This document shows, piece after piece, positions 22,379 to 30,450 of a stretch of 40,110 nt of DNA (position 1 is the first letter of the stretch; every line of letters begins with the position of its first letter). The notes beneath the pieces were generated by a model. That model was given only the letters and a program-made list of their open reading frames with translations. It was not told the DNA's origin and did no database searches. The stretch is taken from positions 1 through 40,110 of the forward strand of contig NZ_JAODUA010000033.1 of assembly GCF_025399895.1 (NCBI RefSeq), in the 5' to 3' direction. The translations under genes were made by a program, and so were the position numbers. Source of the DNA: Streptomyces sp. ASQP_92. GTDB taxonomy: Bacteria; Actinomycetota; Actinomycetes; Streptomycetales; Streptomycetaceae.

Positions 22379-22601
22379 GATCGCGACGCTACATTCCCTC
22401 CGGCGCACTGAACCACCGGAATGCGCCATTCACTGCAACTCGTCCTGGATGTGCGTCGGTACCGCCGACCATTGTCATCCTCAGGGATGCCGCAGCCTCG
22501 TACGGCACCATGCCACGACCCGATGTGGCGACTACCGACGACTGCCCGCCCGCGCAGCCAGCAGGTAGATCACAAAACCGCACTGGAGTACTAGGCGACA
22601 C

Positions 22602-22890
22602 CTAAGGCTTGGCCGATGAAGTGATCGGCGATCTAGCCGGCGCTGCGGAGTCCGGCATTCCCGCGTAGTCGGTGAGCTCGACGCCGTTGATCGCGCGCCC
22701 GACCAGCTCGGTGAACCATGCGCCGGTGAAATTGGGCTGCGGGTCGGTGTCCGGCCCGGGATTTGTTCGAACCTCTTGACGCGGCGCGGTACTTGGCCGC
22801 ATGGGCGGTCCGGCTGATCTCGGCACACGCCTCGGGCCTGCGCAGCGCTTCGTGAATCGTTCCTGCGGTGACCAACCGTGGTCCGTACGG
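22602..22890 (-). pseudogene. Frameshifted remnant, unrecognised
   Basis: Two minus-strand frames join plausibly: GTIHEALRRPEACAEISRTA, then AKYRAASR, a frame change near 22775, and TNPGPDTDPQPNFTGAWFTE, LVGRAINGVELTDYAGMPDS, ending SSAKP. Both parts have GC-ending codons, while the frame between is broken. I do not recognise the family. The stop is TAG at 22602-22604. It is probably a decayed small gene divergent from the nicotinamidase gene. Confidence 0.35.
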
Positions 22891-22973
22891 GTGAGCGCAA
22901 CCGTTTCTGCCTTCCGGGCACGCACGGGGGCCGGTAGAACGCGGTGGTTGTTCCGTCGCGCTGAAGGGTGTTC

Positions 22974-23570
22974 ATGATGAGCCGTGGTTTGATCGTGGTG
23001 GATGTGCAGAACGACTTCTGTGAGGGTGGCAGCGTCCCGGTCTCAGGTGGGGAGCGGATCGCGACTGCTGTCGCCGATCTGGTGGAACGCGGCGCCGGAT
23101 CTGACTATCAGTACGTTGTCGCCACCCGGGATCACCACATCGACCCGGGGAGCCACTTCTCGGACAACCCCGACTTCAAGGACAGCTTCCCCGTTCACTG
23201 CGTGGCGGGAGACGAGGGCGGCGAGTTCCACCCGAACTTCGCTCCTACGGCCGCGGGCGGCAAAGTGGACGCCGTCTTTTTCAAGGGAGCCCACAGCGCA
23301 TCGAAAAGCGGCTTCGAGGGCGCCGACGATCACGGAACCCCCCTGGCGGAGTGGCTGCGATCGCGAGGAGTGGAAGAGGTCGACGTGGTGGGCATCGCCA
23401 CCGACCACTGTGTCCGCGCGACGGCCCTTGACGCCGTCAAGGCCGGATTCCGTGCCCGGGTACTCCTGGACTACTCGGTCGGCGTGGCCCCGGACACCAC
23501 AGCATCCACTCTGGAGGACTTCCGGCGGGCAGGGGTGACCGTGACCGGTGAGGCGCCCATCCCGCAGTAG
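22974..23570 (+). CDS. pncA: Nicotinamidase (isochorismatase-like hydrolase)
   Basis: The 198-residue enzyme converts nicotinamide to nicotinate in NAD salvage. Catalytic residues are all visible: D10 in LIVVDVQNDF, K104 in VFFKGAHS and C146 in IATDHCVRATALD. The metal site is D53, H55, H61 and H75 (TRDHHIDPGSHFS, FPVHCVAGDEGGEFHP), with the same spacing as Mycobacterium tuberculosis PncA. It is a cytosolic single-domain protein of normal length. GAAGGG (22963-22968) fits both ATG 22974 and ATG 22977. It is followed 160 bases later by the EF-hand gene and is not clearly in an operon. Confidence 0.95.
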   Translation: MMSRGLIVVDVQNDFCEGGSVPVSGGERIATAVADLVERGAGSDYQYVVATRDHHIDPGSHFSDNPDFKDSFPVHCVAGDEGGEFHPNFAPTAAGGKVDAVFFKGAHSASKSGFEGADDHGTPLAEWLRSRGVEEVDVVGIATDHCVRATALDAVKAGFRARVLLDYSVGVAPDTTASTLEDFRRAGVTVTGEAPIPQ

Positions 23571-23732
23571 GGGCTGAGCATTCCCTGTCCGCGCCGAGAG
23601 GGCGGGCTCGCGTGCTTGGCTGACGGATGAGCGCTCGGCCGTCTCGGGGTGTCCGGTCCGGCGTGCCTCGTACGGGTATCGCCGGTCGTCAGCGGGGTTT
23701 CAGGTGCTGCGTGGGCAGGCAGAGTGTCAGGC

Positions 23733-24296
23733 ATGGACATCTCACCGTTCCTGCAGCGGAAACTCGCCCGCCGCTTCGCCACCTTCGACACCAACGAGGA
23801 CGGTTACATCGACCGCACCGACTTCGAGTCGGCCTGCGACCGCCTTGCCGCTGCCTTCCAGCTCACCCCCGAAACCCCCGCGCTCAAGCACATGCGGGAG
23901 TTGAGCCGCGGCCTGTGGCAGCACTTGTCACAGGCCGCGGACACCAACGCCGACGGACGCATCAGTCTCACCGAGTACCAGGCGGCGTTCGCCGCCGGCC
24001 TGCTGGTCACGCCTGCCTCCTTCGACGCCGGTTACGTGCCGTTCCTCGATGCGCTGATGGACATCGCGGATGAGGACGGCGACGGATACCTGACCCGGGA
24101 CGAGCAGGTTCGTTGGTCCGGCGCTCTGATGGGGTTGCCTGAAGCGGACGCCCGTGAGGTCTTCGGTCGCCTCGACCGGGACGCCGACGGCCTGATCAGC
24201 CGTGACGACATGCTTCAGGCAATCCGTGACTTCTACTTCAGCGAGGAGCCCACCTCCACCGGTGTGTGGCTGCTCGGACCACTGGACCCCGCTTAG
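23733..24296 (+). CDS. EF-hand calcium-binding protein
   Basis: The 187-residue protein has four EF-hand loops: DTNEDGYIDRTD (residues 19-30), DTNADGRISLTE, DEDGDGYLTRDE and DRDADGLISRDD. Loops two and three have the canonical Glu at position 12; loops one and four have Asp there, which usually weakens or shifts calcium preference toward magnesium. Spacing and helices match calerythrin-like calcium sensors or buffers of actinomycetes. There is no signal peptide, so it should be cytosolic. ATG 23733 was chosen because the first EF helix (ISPFLQRKLARRFATF) begins directly after it. In Streptomyces such proteins have been linked to development; that role here is inference. Confidence 0.92.
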   Translation: MDISPFLQRKLARRFATFDTNEDGYIDRTDFESACDRLAAAFQLTPETPALKHMRELSRGLWQHLSQAADTNADGRISLTEYQAAFAAGLLVTPASFDAGYVPFLDALMDIADEDGDGYLTRDEQVRWSGALMGLPEADAREVFGRLDRDADGLISRDDMLQAIRDFYFSEEPTSTGVWLLGPLDPA

Positions 24297-24521
24297 AAAG
24301 CCAACCCGTCATCCACATAGGAAAGGCAAGGCCCTGAGCAATCTCCAGCTCTGGTGTCCACGATGGCGAAAGCCGCACGGCGTGGCGCCAAGTTTGGTTC
24401 TTGTCCGTCGGTGTGCGCCAGGGGATCTCGTTCGGGGGAATGTGCTTGGGGGCGCGCGTCGACGGCCGTGCGCTGGGTAATGCGGGCTGCGCGGGGGCCT
24501 GTTGAAGGGTGAGGAGATCCA

Positions 24522-24746
24522 GTGCTCAGTGATCAGGACTGTCGTGTCTGTGCGGACTTGCGGCGGGAGGCCGAGGCCAGTCGTGCTGATGTGGGTGACC
24601 TGCTGCTGCGGGTGCAGATCCACGAACTCGAAGCGCACCAGAACCAGTTCTCCTCGCACCTGGCGGAGAGGGACTGTGCTCCGCGCGCCGACTGGGGCAC
24701 CGTTCCAAGGGAATCCGCAACCACGCCTACGGCGAACCCGCGCTGA
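24522..24746 (+). CDS. Small hypothetical protein
   Basis: A 74-residue protein starting at GTG 24522, five bases after a strong GAGGAG (24511-24516). It reads LSDQDCRVCADLRREAEASR, then ADVGDLLLRVQIHELEAHQN and QFSSHLAERD, so it is mostly helical, with a CxxC near the N-terminus. The C-terminal ~25 residues are low-complexity and may be out of the original frame. The good ribosome binding site is the main support. Function unknown; a small regulatory or zinc-binding protein is possible. Confidence 0.5.
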   Translation: MLSDQDCRVCADLRREAEASRADVGDLLLRVQIHELEAHQNQFSSHLAERDCAPRADWGTVPRESATTPTANPR

Positions 24747-25349
24747 CGGTGTCCGCCGCGGCCGGGTCAGGGCCGCCTGGTCGAGGGCAGTCAGGACCAG
24801 AGCCTCCGGCTCGTCGATCAGGCGGACGGCTCCAAGGGGATCCGGCGCTGGTACCGGTAACACACCACACCCGGAGCCCTTCCGTCCTGTCGGCGCCCTC
24901 ATCGCCGGCGGCGGACGGGACGGAGCACGGTGGGAGTCCGACTCCCATGCCGCTGCGGGGCCACCGCATTGCGGTGGACGGCGAACGGCCAGGCGGCCGG
25001 GGCACGGGCTCGTCCTCGACGCGGTGGGCGTGTGCGATCACTGGTTGCCACCGGTGGGATCTGCGCAGGGAGCCTGGAGGTGCGTAGTTCTGATGGGTCG
25101 GAGATGGGTTGTAAAGCGTTCCCGCGCTGTCTCCGGGGAGCCTGGCGATCGGGGCGACGCGGTTCTCGTGGTTGAGCAGTGCGTCGCGCGCGGCCAGGAG
25201 GGATCCCGGGGGCGACCACGGTGGGCCGGCGGTTTCCGACCTGGCCGCGCGCGCGTGCGGCGGCGGCCAGGCCCTCGTTCGTTCCCGCGACGAACCTGGG
25301 GGGTTCCAACAGTCGGCTCGAGTGCGGGGTGCGTAAGGGTGGGCGGTTG
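24747..25349. other. 600-base gap without a recognised gene
   Basis: Both strands were read in all frames. Open frames are long only because stops are rare in GC-rich DNA; none has a convincing start with recognisable motifs. The phenylalanine hydroxylase promoter should be in the last ~100 bases. Confidence 0.4.
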
Positions 25350-26261
25350 ATGAGGGACTGGATGAGTCTGACTCCGCTCGACATGCACGGGACACGGTTC
25401 GGGCGGGCCGTGGAGCACCCTTCTTTAGCTGACGCCGCCTATGTGGCCCGCAGGAATCTGATCGCGTCCCGGGCCTGCGGTCACCAGGTCGGTGAGCCGT
25501 CGCCCCCGGTGTCCTACAGCGAGGAGGAGCACGCCACTTGGCGTACCGTGCATGCGGCCCTGCGCAGCGTCCAGGACGACTGGGGCTGCCCGCAGGTGCT
25601 GGCTGCCCGCGAGGCGGTTCCGGTTCCGCCCGACCGGGTGCCCCAGCACGAGGAAGTCTCCGACCGGCTGGATGCGCTGGGCGGTTTCCGTTTCACGCTG
25701 GCCGGCGGGATCGTGCCGAACAAGAGGTTCCTCGGGGCAATGGCGGACGGCTACTTCCACGCCGTCCAGTACGTACGGCACCCGGCGATGCCGCTCTATA
25801 CGCCCGAACCGGACGTCCTGCACGACGTATTTGGTCACGGCATCCACCTGGCCGACCCTGTTTTCGCCGACCTTTACCGGACCGTGGGCCAGGCCGCTGC
25901 CCGCGTCGACTCCGACGACGCCCTGGACCTGATCAGCCGCGTCTACTGGTTCACCCTCGAATACGGCGTCACCCGAACCAGCCGCGGTCCCCGAGCGTAC
26001 GGGGCCGCCCTGCTTTCCTCCTACGGCGAGCTCAGCCGGTTCGCGCGCACCGAGCTGCGCCCGTTCGACATCGATGATCTGGTGCGGCTGCCCTATCAGG
26101 TCGACGGATACCAGCCGGTCCTGTTCACCGTCGACTCCATGGCCCACCTCGCTGACATCCTCCACACCTTCCTGGACGACTTCGACGAGGCCACCTGCGA
26201 CCGCCGCAACCTGCCACGACTGGCCGACCGCGGCTTCATGAACCGGCCAGCTCATCCCTAG
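25350..26261 (+). CDS. phhA: Phenylalanine 4-monooxygenase (aromatic amino acid hydroxylase family)
   Basis: The 303-residue protein matches bacterial tetrahydropterin-dependent phenylalanine hydroxylases. The non-haem iron ligands are visible: H158 and H163 in VLHDVFGHGIHLADP and E204 in YWFTLEYGVTR. GGIVPNKRFLGAMADGYFHA and RHPAMPLYTPEPDVLHDVFG match the catalytic core. There is no N-terminal ACT regulatory domain, as usual in bacteria. It converts phenylalanine to tyrosine. ATG 25350 has AAGGG ten bases upstream; ATG 25362 with GAGGGA four bases upstream is an equally good start. No pterin-recycling gene is nearby, so it may feed tyrosine or meta-tyrosine into secondary metabolism, or simply degrade phenylalanine. 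Confidence 0.93.
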   Translation: MRDWMSLTPLDMHGTRFGRAVEHPSLADAAYVARRNLIASRACGHQVGEPSPPVSYSEEEHATWRTVHAALRSVQDDWGCPQVLAAREAVPVPPDRVPQHEEVSDRLDALGGFRFTLAGGIVPNKRFLGAMADGYFHAVQYVRHPAMPLYTPEPDVLHDVFGHGIHLADPVFADLYRTVGQAAARVDSDDALDLISRVYWFTLEYGVTRTSRGPRAYGAALLSSYGELSRFARTELRPFDIDDLVRLPYQVDGYQPVLFTVDSMAHLADILHTFLDDFDEATCDRRNLPRLADRGFMNRPAHP

Positions 26262-26729
26262 GTGATCGATTCCAAGGGGCCGGTGGCCATTGGCAGTGTG
26301 AGCCTGCCCCCTCTATTGATCTTGCCCCCTCCATCGTGCAGACGGGCGTGCAGAGCTTCGCAACGCTGGACATGGCCACCGGCGGTACGTCCTCGCCGAC
26401 CTCAGCCCGCAGTTCGTCCCCGTACTTGAGAAGGTGCGGGTGCGCCTGCCGGTCGGCCGTCCCCGGTGGCTACCTTCCGGATCTGGCCTGGGAGGTGGCA
26501 CCCAAGTAGGGGAGCCGCCCGGGAACCGGCCAGGAAGCCGACGGCCTCGGCGTCGGGCTGCCGCAGGGCCTGCTCGGTAGGGCAGTCCGCAAGGGAGGGC
26601 CCGCCCGGCGAGGGGCCGACCGGTGACCCGGGGCTCCCACGAAGAGTCCGGCTGCCGCGTCCACCGAGGGCGGGGCCGGGATGAGGCCGACGAAGCCGCG
26701 TCCCTGGACGGATGTTAGCTTCGCTTCCC
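26262..26729. other. Gap without a recognised gene
   Basis: 470 bases. A short plus-strand phrase RYVLADLSPQFVPVLEKVRV near 26385-26450 could be a decayed coding tail, but there is no start or continuing frame. Nothing else is recognisable. Confidence 0.35.
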
Positions 26730-27362
26730 ATGATGGAGCACCAGGACCGGACCCGAGCGGCCTATGACGGGGTCGTCGAACTGTATGCCTCGAAGTTCGC
26801 CAATCGGCTGGAGACCCATCCGTTCTCGCGGAACATGATCGGTACCTTCGCCGAGTTGGTGCGCGGTACGGGAAACCTGCGGACAGCCGATGTCGGGTGC
26901 GGCCCCGGTCATCTGACGGCCATGCTGGGGGACTTGGGGCTGGACGCGTTCGGCCTCGATCTGTCCCCGGGAATGGTCGACCACGCCCGGAAGGCCCATC
27001 CGGCGCTGCGCTTCGACGAGGCCCGAATGGAAGCACTGCCGGTCGAGGACCGCGCGCTCGGTGGCGTACTGGCCCACTACTCGATGATCCACACTCCGCC
27101 CGAGGAACTGCCCGCGCTGCTCGCCGAGCAGGTGCGTGTCCTGGCACCGGGGGGCCTGCTCCTGGTCTCGTTCTTCGCGACCGGCGACGGATCGGACCCG
27201 GTCCCCTTCGACCACAAGGTGACGACTGCCTATAGCTGGCCGGTGGACCGGTTCGCCGAGCTGCTGACCGAAGCCGGGCTGACCACGTTCGCCCGGCTGC
27301 TCCACGACCCGGCCTCCGAGCGGGGCTTCCTCGACGCACACTTGCTGGCCCGTCTGAGTTGA
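26730..27362 (+). CDS. Class I SAM-dependent methyltransferase
   Basis: The 210-residue protein reads TRAAYDGVVELYASKFANRL, ETHPFSRNMIGTFAELVRGT, TADVGCGPGHLTAMLGDLGL (SAM motif I), AFGLDLSPGMVDHARKAHPA and VLAPGGLLLVSFFATGDGSD. It is the small-molecule, UbiE-like type common in Streptomyces. The acidic residue after motif I (GLDLS) and the post-motif strand are intact. ATG 26730 or 26733 start the conserved part; ATG 26712 would add six residues. There is no obvious ribosome binding site, so leaderless translation is possible. It stands alone on the plus strand and its substrate is unknown. Confidence 0.88.
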   Translation: MMEHQDRTRAAYDGVVELYASKFANRLETHPFSRNMIGTFAELVRGTGNLRTADVGCGPGHLTAMLGDLGLDAFGLDLSPGMVDHARKAHPALRFDEARMEALPVEDRALGGVLAHYSMIHTPPEELPALLAEQVRVLAPGGLLLVSFFATGDGSDPVPFDHKVTTAYSWPVDRFAELLTEAGLTTFARLLHDPASERGFLDAHLLARLS

Positions 27363-27485
27363 GGATGCGGCGGGCCGGGGACTTCGCGACCTCGCCAGCG
27401 GACGGGTGTGAGCTGACGTAGCGTCAAGTCGCCGCATGCGTAACCCGAATGAGCGCGCTGTGAACTGCCGTATAAGGAGGGGCAT

Positions 27486-27563
27486 GTGGAGGCGGACTTG
27501 GTCAGTCGTCTGGAAGAGGCGGCAGTGATGGTGTCCCAGGCGGTGATCGCTGCTCTGGAGTGA
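27486..27563 (+). CDS. 25-codon small ORF with strong ribosome binding site
   Basis: GTG 27486 lies a few bases after AAGGAGGGG, one of the best Shine-Dalgarno matches in the window. It encodes EADLVSRLEEAAVMVSQAVI and ends AALE before TGA 27561-27563; the sequence is amphipathic and helical. An overlapping frame from ATG 27484 (MWRRTWSVVWKRRQ) uses the same site. It is 90 bases upstream of the DoxX gene, so it could be a leader peptide or the stub of a deleted gene. Confidence 0.35.
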   Translation: MEADLVSRLEEAAVMVSQAVIAALE

Positions 27564-27653
27564 GCGCATCCTGTTGTGCCGGGACCGATGAGTTCAGGCG
27601 GCGGTGGCAGTCGAACCTGAGACAACAACGACAGCCAACCTGGGGGATTCGAC

Positions 27654-28109
27654 ATGACCAGTACCGTCACCGCGACCATCGACACCACCACGAAGTCCAG
27701 CAAGTCCGTGGTGCGAGGGGTCTGGACGCTGCGAATCCTGCTCGCTCTCTTCTTCGCCGGTGCCAGCGCGCTGCCCAAACTGCTCGCGCTTCCAGCCGCC
27801 GTGACTGTCTTCGACGCCATCGGCGTAGGCCACTGGTTCATGTACGTGACGGGACTGCTGGAACTGGCCGGAGCGGTCGGGCTGCTCGTCCGGCGACTGG
27901 CGGGACCGGCCGCGACCGCGCTGATCGTCTTCCTGCTGTGCGCGTTCGTCACACAGCTCACCGCGATGCACGGCGAAAACGCGGGGACGCCGTTCCTCTT
28001 CATGATTCCGCTGGCCGTCATCGCCTGGAACCGGCGCGCCGACACGGCCGAACTCCTCGGCCGTCGCGGGCCCCGCCAGGCAACGGGTCAGCGCGGACAG
28101 CTCCGGTAG
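27654..28109 (+). CDS. DoxX-family membrane protein
   Basis: The 151-residue integral membrane protein has about four hydrophobic helices: WTLRILLALFFAGASALPKL, WFMYVTGLLELAGAVGLLV, ATALIVFLLCAFVTQLTAM and GTPFLFMIPLAVIAWN. A polar threonine/serine-rich N-terminus of ~20 residues lies in the cytosol. ALFFAGASALPKLLALPAAV and YVTGLLELAGAVGLL are the DoxX motif regions. GGGGGA precedes ATG 27654. The family is linked to redox and thiol stress in actinobacteria but its chemistry is not settled. A strong hairpin follows, so it is probably transcribed alone or with the short ORF upstream. Confidence 0.88.
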   Translation: MTSTVTATIDTTTKSSKSVVRGVWTLRILLALFFAGASALPKLLALPAAVTVFDAIGVGHWFMYVTGLLELAGAVGLLVRRLAGPAATALIVFLLCAFVTQLTAMHGENAGTPFLFMIPLAVIAWNRRADTAELLGRRGPRQATGQRGQLR

Positions 28110-28185
28110 GCGAGCGGTCGGTGGTCCGTCGGCGTACGCGGCCCGGGTGTGGCACCTACGTACCTCGCGCTCAGTCGGGTCCAAG

Positions 28186-28207
28186 GGCCGGGCCTGGGGG
28201 CCCGGCC
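28186..28207. terminator. Bidirectional hairpin terminator
   Basis: GGCCGGGCC (28186-28194) pairs perfectly with GGCCCGGCC (28199-28207) around TGGG. It lies between the convergent DoxX and lectin genes and can serve both. Confidence 0.7.
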
Positions 28208-28244
28208 GACGGTCGGAAAGCGGACGGTGTGTGGTCGCGGTGGT

Positions 28245-28709
28245 TCAGTGGTTGGTGCCGGTGGCCCAGATGGCCTGGCTGCCGTCGTAGATGACGACGT
28301 TGCCGTCGTCCTGAACGACCAGGCGTGAGCCCGGGTGGCCATTGGTGTTCGATGCCCAGACGGCCCGGTTGGAGGCGGTGTAGACGACGAAGTTGCCGTC
28401 CGTCTGGAACCGCGCCGTCCAGCCCCGGCCGACAGTGTTCGATGCCCAGCGCGCACGGTTGAACTCGTCGTAGACGACGAGGTTCCCGTCCGACTGCATG
28501 ACCAGCCGTGCCGTGTTGGAACTCAGGGACTGGTTGCGGTTCAGGGTGAATGGTGCGTAGCGCGTCTGGTTGGCCTGGGGCCCCAGCACCGTCACCGAAC
28601 CGGGGGCAGCCGCGGGAGCGTGGTGCGTGGGTGCGGCGTTGGCTTGTCCGGTGAGTGCCAGGACGGCGAGCGTGGCGGTGGAGAGAAGGGTGATGACTTT
28701 CTTCCTCAC
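28245..28709 (-). CDS. Secreted B-type (mannose-binding) lectin
   Basis: The 154-residue protein starts at GTG 28709 behind AAGGAG. Its signal peptide is VRKKVITLLSTATLAVLALT, with cleavage near ANA-AP (residue 26). The mature protein is a single bulb-type lectin domain with three complete QxDxNxVxY sugar-binding motifs: QSDGNLVVY (72-80), QTDGNFVVY (102-110) and QDDGNVVIY (133-141), each followed by the usual WASNT or WATGT turn. The expected role is binding mannose-type glycans outside the cell. Related domains occur in lectin-like bacteriocins and in secreted actinomycete enzymes; here no catalytic or second domain is present. Confidence 0.93.
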   Translation of the reverse strand: MRKKVITLLSTATLAVLALTGQANAAPTHHAPAAAPGSVTVLGPQANQTRYAPFTLNRNQSLSSNTARLVMQSDGNLVVYDEFNRARWASNTVGRGWTARFQTDGNFVVYTASNRAVWASNTNGHPGSRLVVQDDGNVVIYDGSQAIWATGTNH

Positions 28710-29047
28710 GAGCGAACTCCTTGAGTCAGGCAAGTACATCCAGCGGTGCCCGAACGGGCGTCGCAGCCGCACTCTGGCACCGTCGACTCATCGGAAGGGT
28801 CGCTTCCGCACGGCAGTGGCGGGTTCATATGCCCTTTTCGACCTGAAGGTGCCATCCCGGTACCGCAGTTACCGGTGCTGCGGCACTTCACCTCATCGTC
28901 ACGACGTATCGACGGGTAGCAACGCGGGGGGCAACGCACATCTGTGTGGTGTAGTCACCAGGCGACAGGGGGCTGTCATGCCCTGACGGGTGCGCGGCGG
29001 GCAGCGTGTAAGGCTGGGGGAGTGTCGAGTGTCCTGGCGCGGGTCGG
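28710..29047. other. Upstream region of the lectin gene
   Basis: About 340 bases without a recognised gene. It should contain the lectin promoter. CCGCAG (28863-28868) and CTGCGG form a short inverted repeat around TTACCGGTG. Nothing more specific is seen. Confidence 0.35.
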
Positions 29048-29296
29048 GCGCGTTCCCTCCGCGCCGTCGGACAGGCCCGCCTGATCACCCCGCTGCGTTC
29101 CGTCGGCGGCCACCGGCGCTACTCCCGCTACCAACTGCACATCGCCGCCCGCGCCCGCGAACTCGTCGACCAGGGCACGCCCATCGGGGCGGCCTGTCGC
29201 ATCGGCATCCTCGAAGGCCAGCTCGAGGACGCCGAGCGCATTCATGCCGAATACCGCCACGCCGCCCCGTCGCAGCTCCCATGGGCCGCACCGTGA
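29048..29296 (+). pseudogene. MerR-like regulator lacking its N-terminus
   Basis: The plus strand reads ARSLRAVGQARLITPLRSVG, then GHRRYSRYQLHIAARARELV, DQGTPIGAACRIGILEGQLE and DAERIHAEYRHAAP, with TGA at 29294-29296. TPLRSxGGHRRYSRxQL is the wing of the MerR helix-turn-helix, and GTPIxAACRIxxLExQL is the following helix in small Streptomyces MerR-like regulators. No start codon precedes the fragment and the first recognition helix is missing or degraded, so I call it a pseudogene. Its DNA targets are unknown. Confidence 0.6.
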
Positions 29297-29498
29297 GCGT
29301 GCCGGGTGCCCAGATCGGTGAGCGGGCCCGCCGAGGGCTTCTTCGTCCCCCCGTTGGGCAGGGGAACGCCGGCAGCGCTCGTCTCGCCCGCCGTCCTCAT
29401 CCCTCTGGGCGCTCCATGCTTGCCGAACGCCCGTGGTGTGCGAACGACTCGGTGGCGGCAGGCAGTTGGGCGAAGGTGAACCCGAAGAGCCTCGGCAT

Positions 29499-29640
29499 GG
29501 CCGGGTGAAAGGCAACCCGGCCATCAACCAGCATCCCCGTCTGGTGACGGGCAGGCCGGTGTAAGGCGAAAGACGAGGATCTCGGGGGGCAAGGAGTCAG
29601 GGAGAACGTGAAGCGGTGCCGGCGAACGTCGTCTGATTCG
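29499..29640 (+). ncRNA. Structured segment resembling a group II intron domain I remnant
   Basis: GGCCGGGT (29499-29506) pairs with ACCCGGCC (29515-29522); CCCGTC and GACGGG form a second hairpin (about 29536-29551). Unpaired linkers AUCAACCAGC, GGUGUAAGGCGAAAGACGAG and GAACGUGAAGCGGUGCCG resemble, from memory, conserved linkers of bacterial group II intron domain I. No reverse transcriptase, 5' splice site or domain V is present, so at most it is a remnant. A short antisense frame (29397-29498, MPRLFGFTFAQLPAATESFA) is the only other item in the 29297-29642 gap. Confidence 0.3.
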
Positions 29641-29642
29641 CG

Positions 29643-30365
29643 TCAGGGGACCAGAGGTCCGGCCAGCGCGCTCAGCCCCGCCTCGCGATCCCCGGCCCAG
29701 GTCACCGATGCGGTATCGAGGGGCTTGCGCCCCCACAACATCAGCAGCAGGTCCTCGGCGGTGCCCGAGACCTCTGCGATCGGCTCGCCGGTTCCGTAAA
29801 TCCAGCAACGGCCGGAGTCGGTCGCGGAGACCCGCACAGCATGCGGGGGAGGGGCGGCGGCCCCCTTGGCGATCATGCGGGGTGCCATGGTGTCGAAGAC
29901 CTCGGCGACACCGTCGGCGGCGAGCGCCGCATCCATCGGCTTCGCCGCGCCGAGCGCGTACTCGGCGTCCCACCGGTGCATCAGCGTCTCCTGGCTACGG
30001 CGCCGACGCCAGAACCCGACCGTGTGCGGCGGGGAGAACGTCCAGGCCGCGGTCGAGGGTTCAACCGACAAAGCCTGCACGAGCGCGTCCGCCGACTCCG
30101 CGTACCAAGCCCTCAGGCCGGACGGGTCCCGGGGTGCGGCTCCCTCGTCATAGTTCCGGCCGTGCCCCTCTTGTATCGCTGTGACGACCCACAGGTTCCC
30201 CGCGCCCATGTGCGCGGCCAGATCCCTCAACCGCCAGTCGCCGCAGTGCTCCAGAGGAGCCGACAGATCACCGTCCAATGCGTCACCGAACGCATCGAGT
30301 TCACGCCGAAGTTCCATCAGGTAGTCCATGGCGTCAACGTACAGCTCAGGAATCTTCCGCACCAT
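29643..30365 (-). CDS. Maleylpyruvate isomerase-family mycothiol-dependent enzyme
   Basis: The 240-residue protein belongs to the same family as 9401-10201 but to a different branch. GDWRLRDLAAHMGAGNLWVV carries the first metal-ligand histidine, and SQETLMHRWDAEYALGAAKP carries the E-x3-H-x-x-DAE motif, closer to the consensus than the other copy. The C-terminal SCP-like part contains GRCWIYGTGEPIAEVSGTAE and LLLMLWGRKPLDTASVTWAG. It should act in the cytosol with mycothiol; substrate unknown. ATG 30365 gives the longest form; ATG 30329 (MDYLMELRRELDAF) fits relatives better, but neither has a good ribosome binding site. Confidence 0.87.
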   Translation of the reverse strand: MVRKIPELYVDAMDYLMELRRELDAFGDALDGDLSAPLEHCGDWRLRDLAAHMGAGNLWVVTAIQEGHGRNYDEGAAPRDPSGLRAWYAESADALVQALSVEPSTAAWTFSPPHTVGFWRRRRSQETLMHRWDAEYALGAAKPMDAALAADGVAEVFDTMAPRMIAKGAAAPPPHAVRVSATDSGRCWIYGTGEPIAEVSGTAEDLLLMLWGRKPLDTASVTWAGDREAGLSALAGPLVP

Positions 30366-30426
30366 GATAATTCTGGGTGAGCGGGGGGCCGGCCCCGCCC
30401 CCGAATCCCGATCTTCCGGCTCCGGT

Positions 30427-30450
30427 CGTGACGTGACGTGACGTGACGTG
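30427..30450. repeat. CGTGA pentanucleotide tandem repeat (4.8 copies)
   Basis: CGTGA is repeated head to tail four times and followed by CGTG, upstream of the mycothiol-enzyme gene. Tracts of five-base units can change length by slippage. Confidence 0.85.

Noticed and set aside
28863..28890. Inverted repeats upstream of the lectin gene as a riboswitch or operator
   Set aside because: Only a six-base stem; too weak to call in GC-rich DNA.
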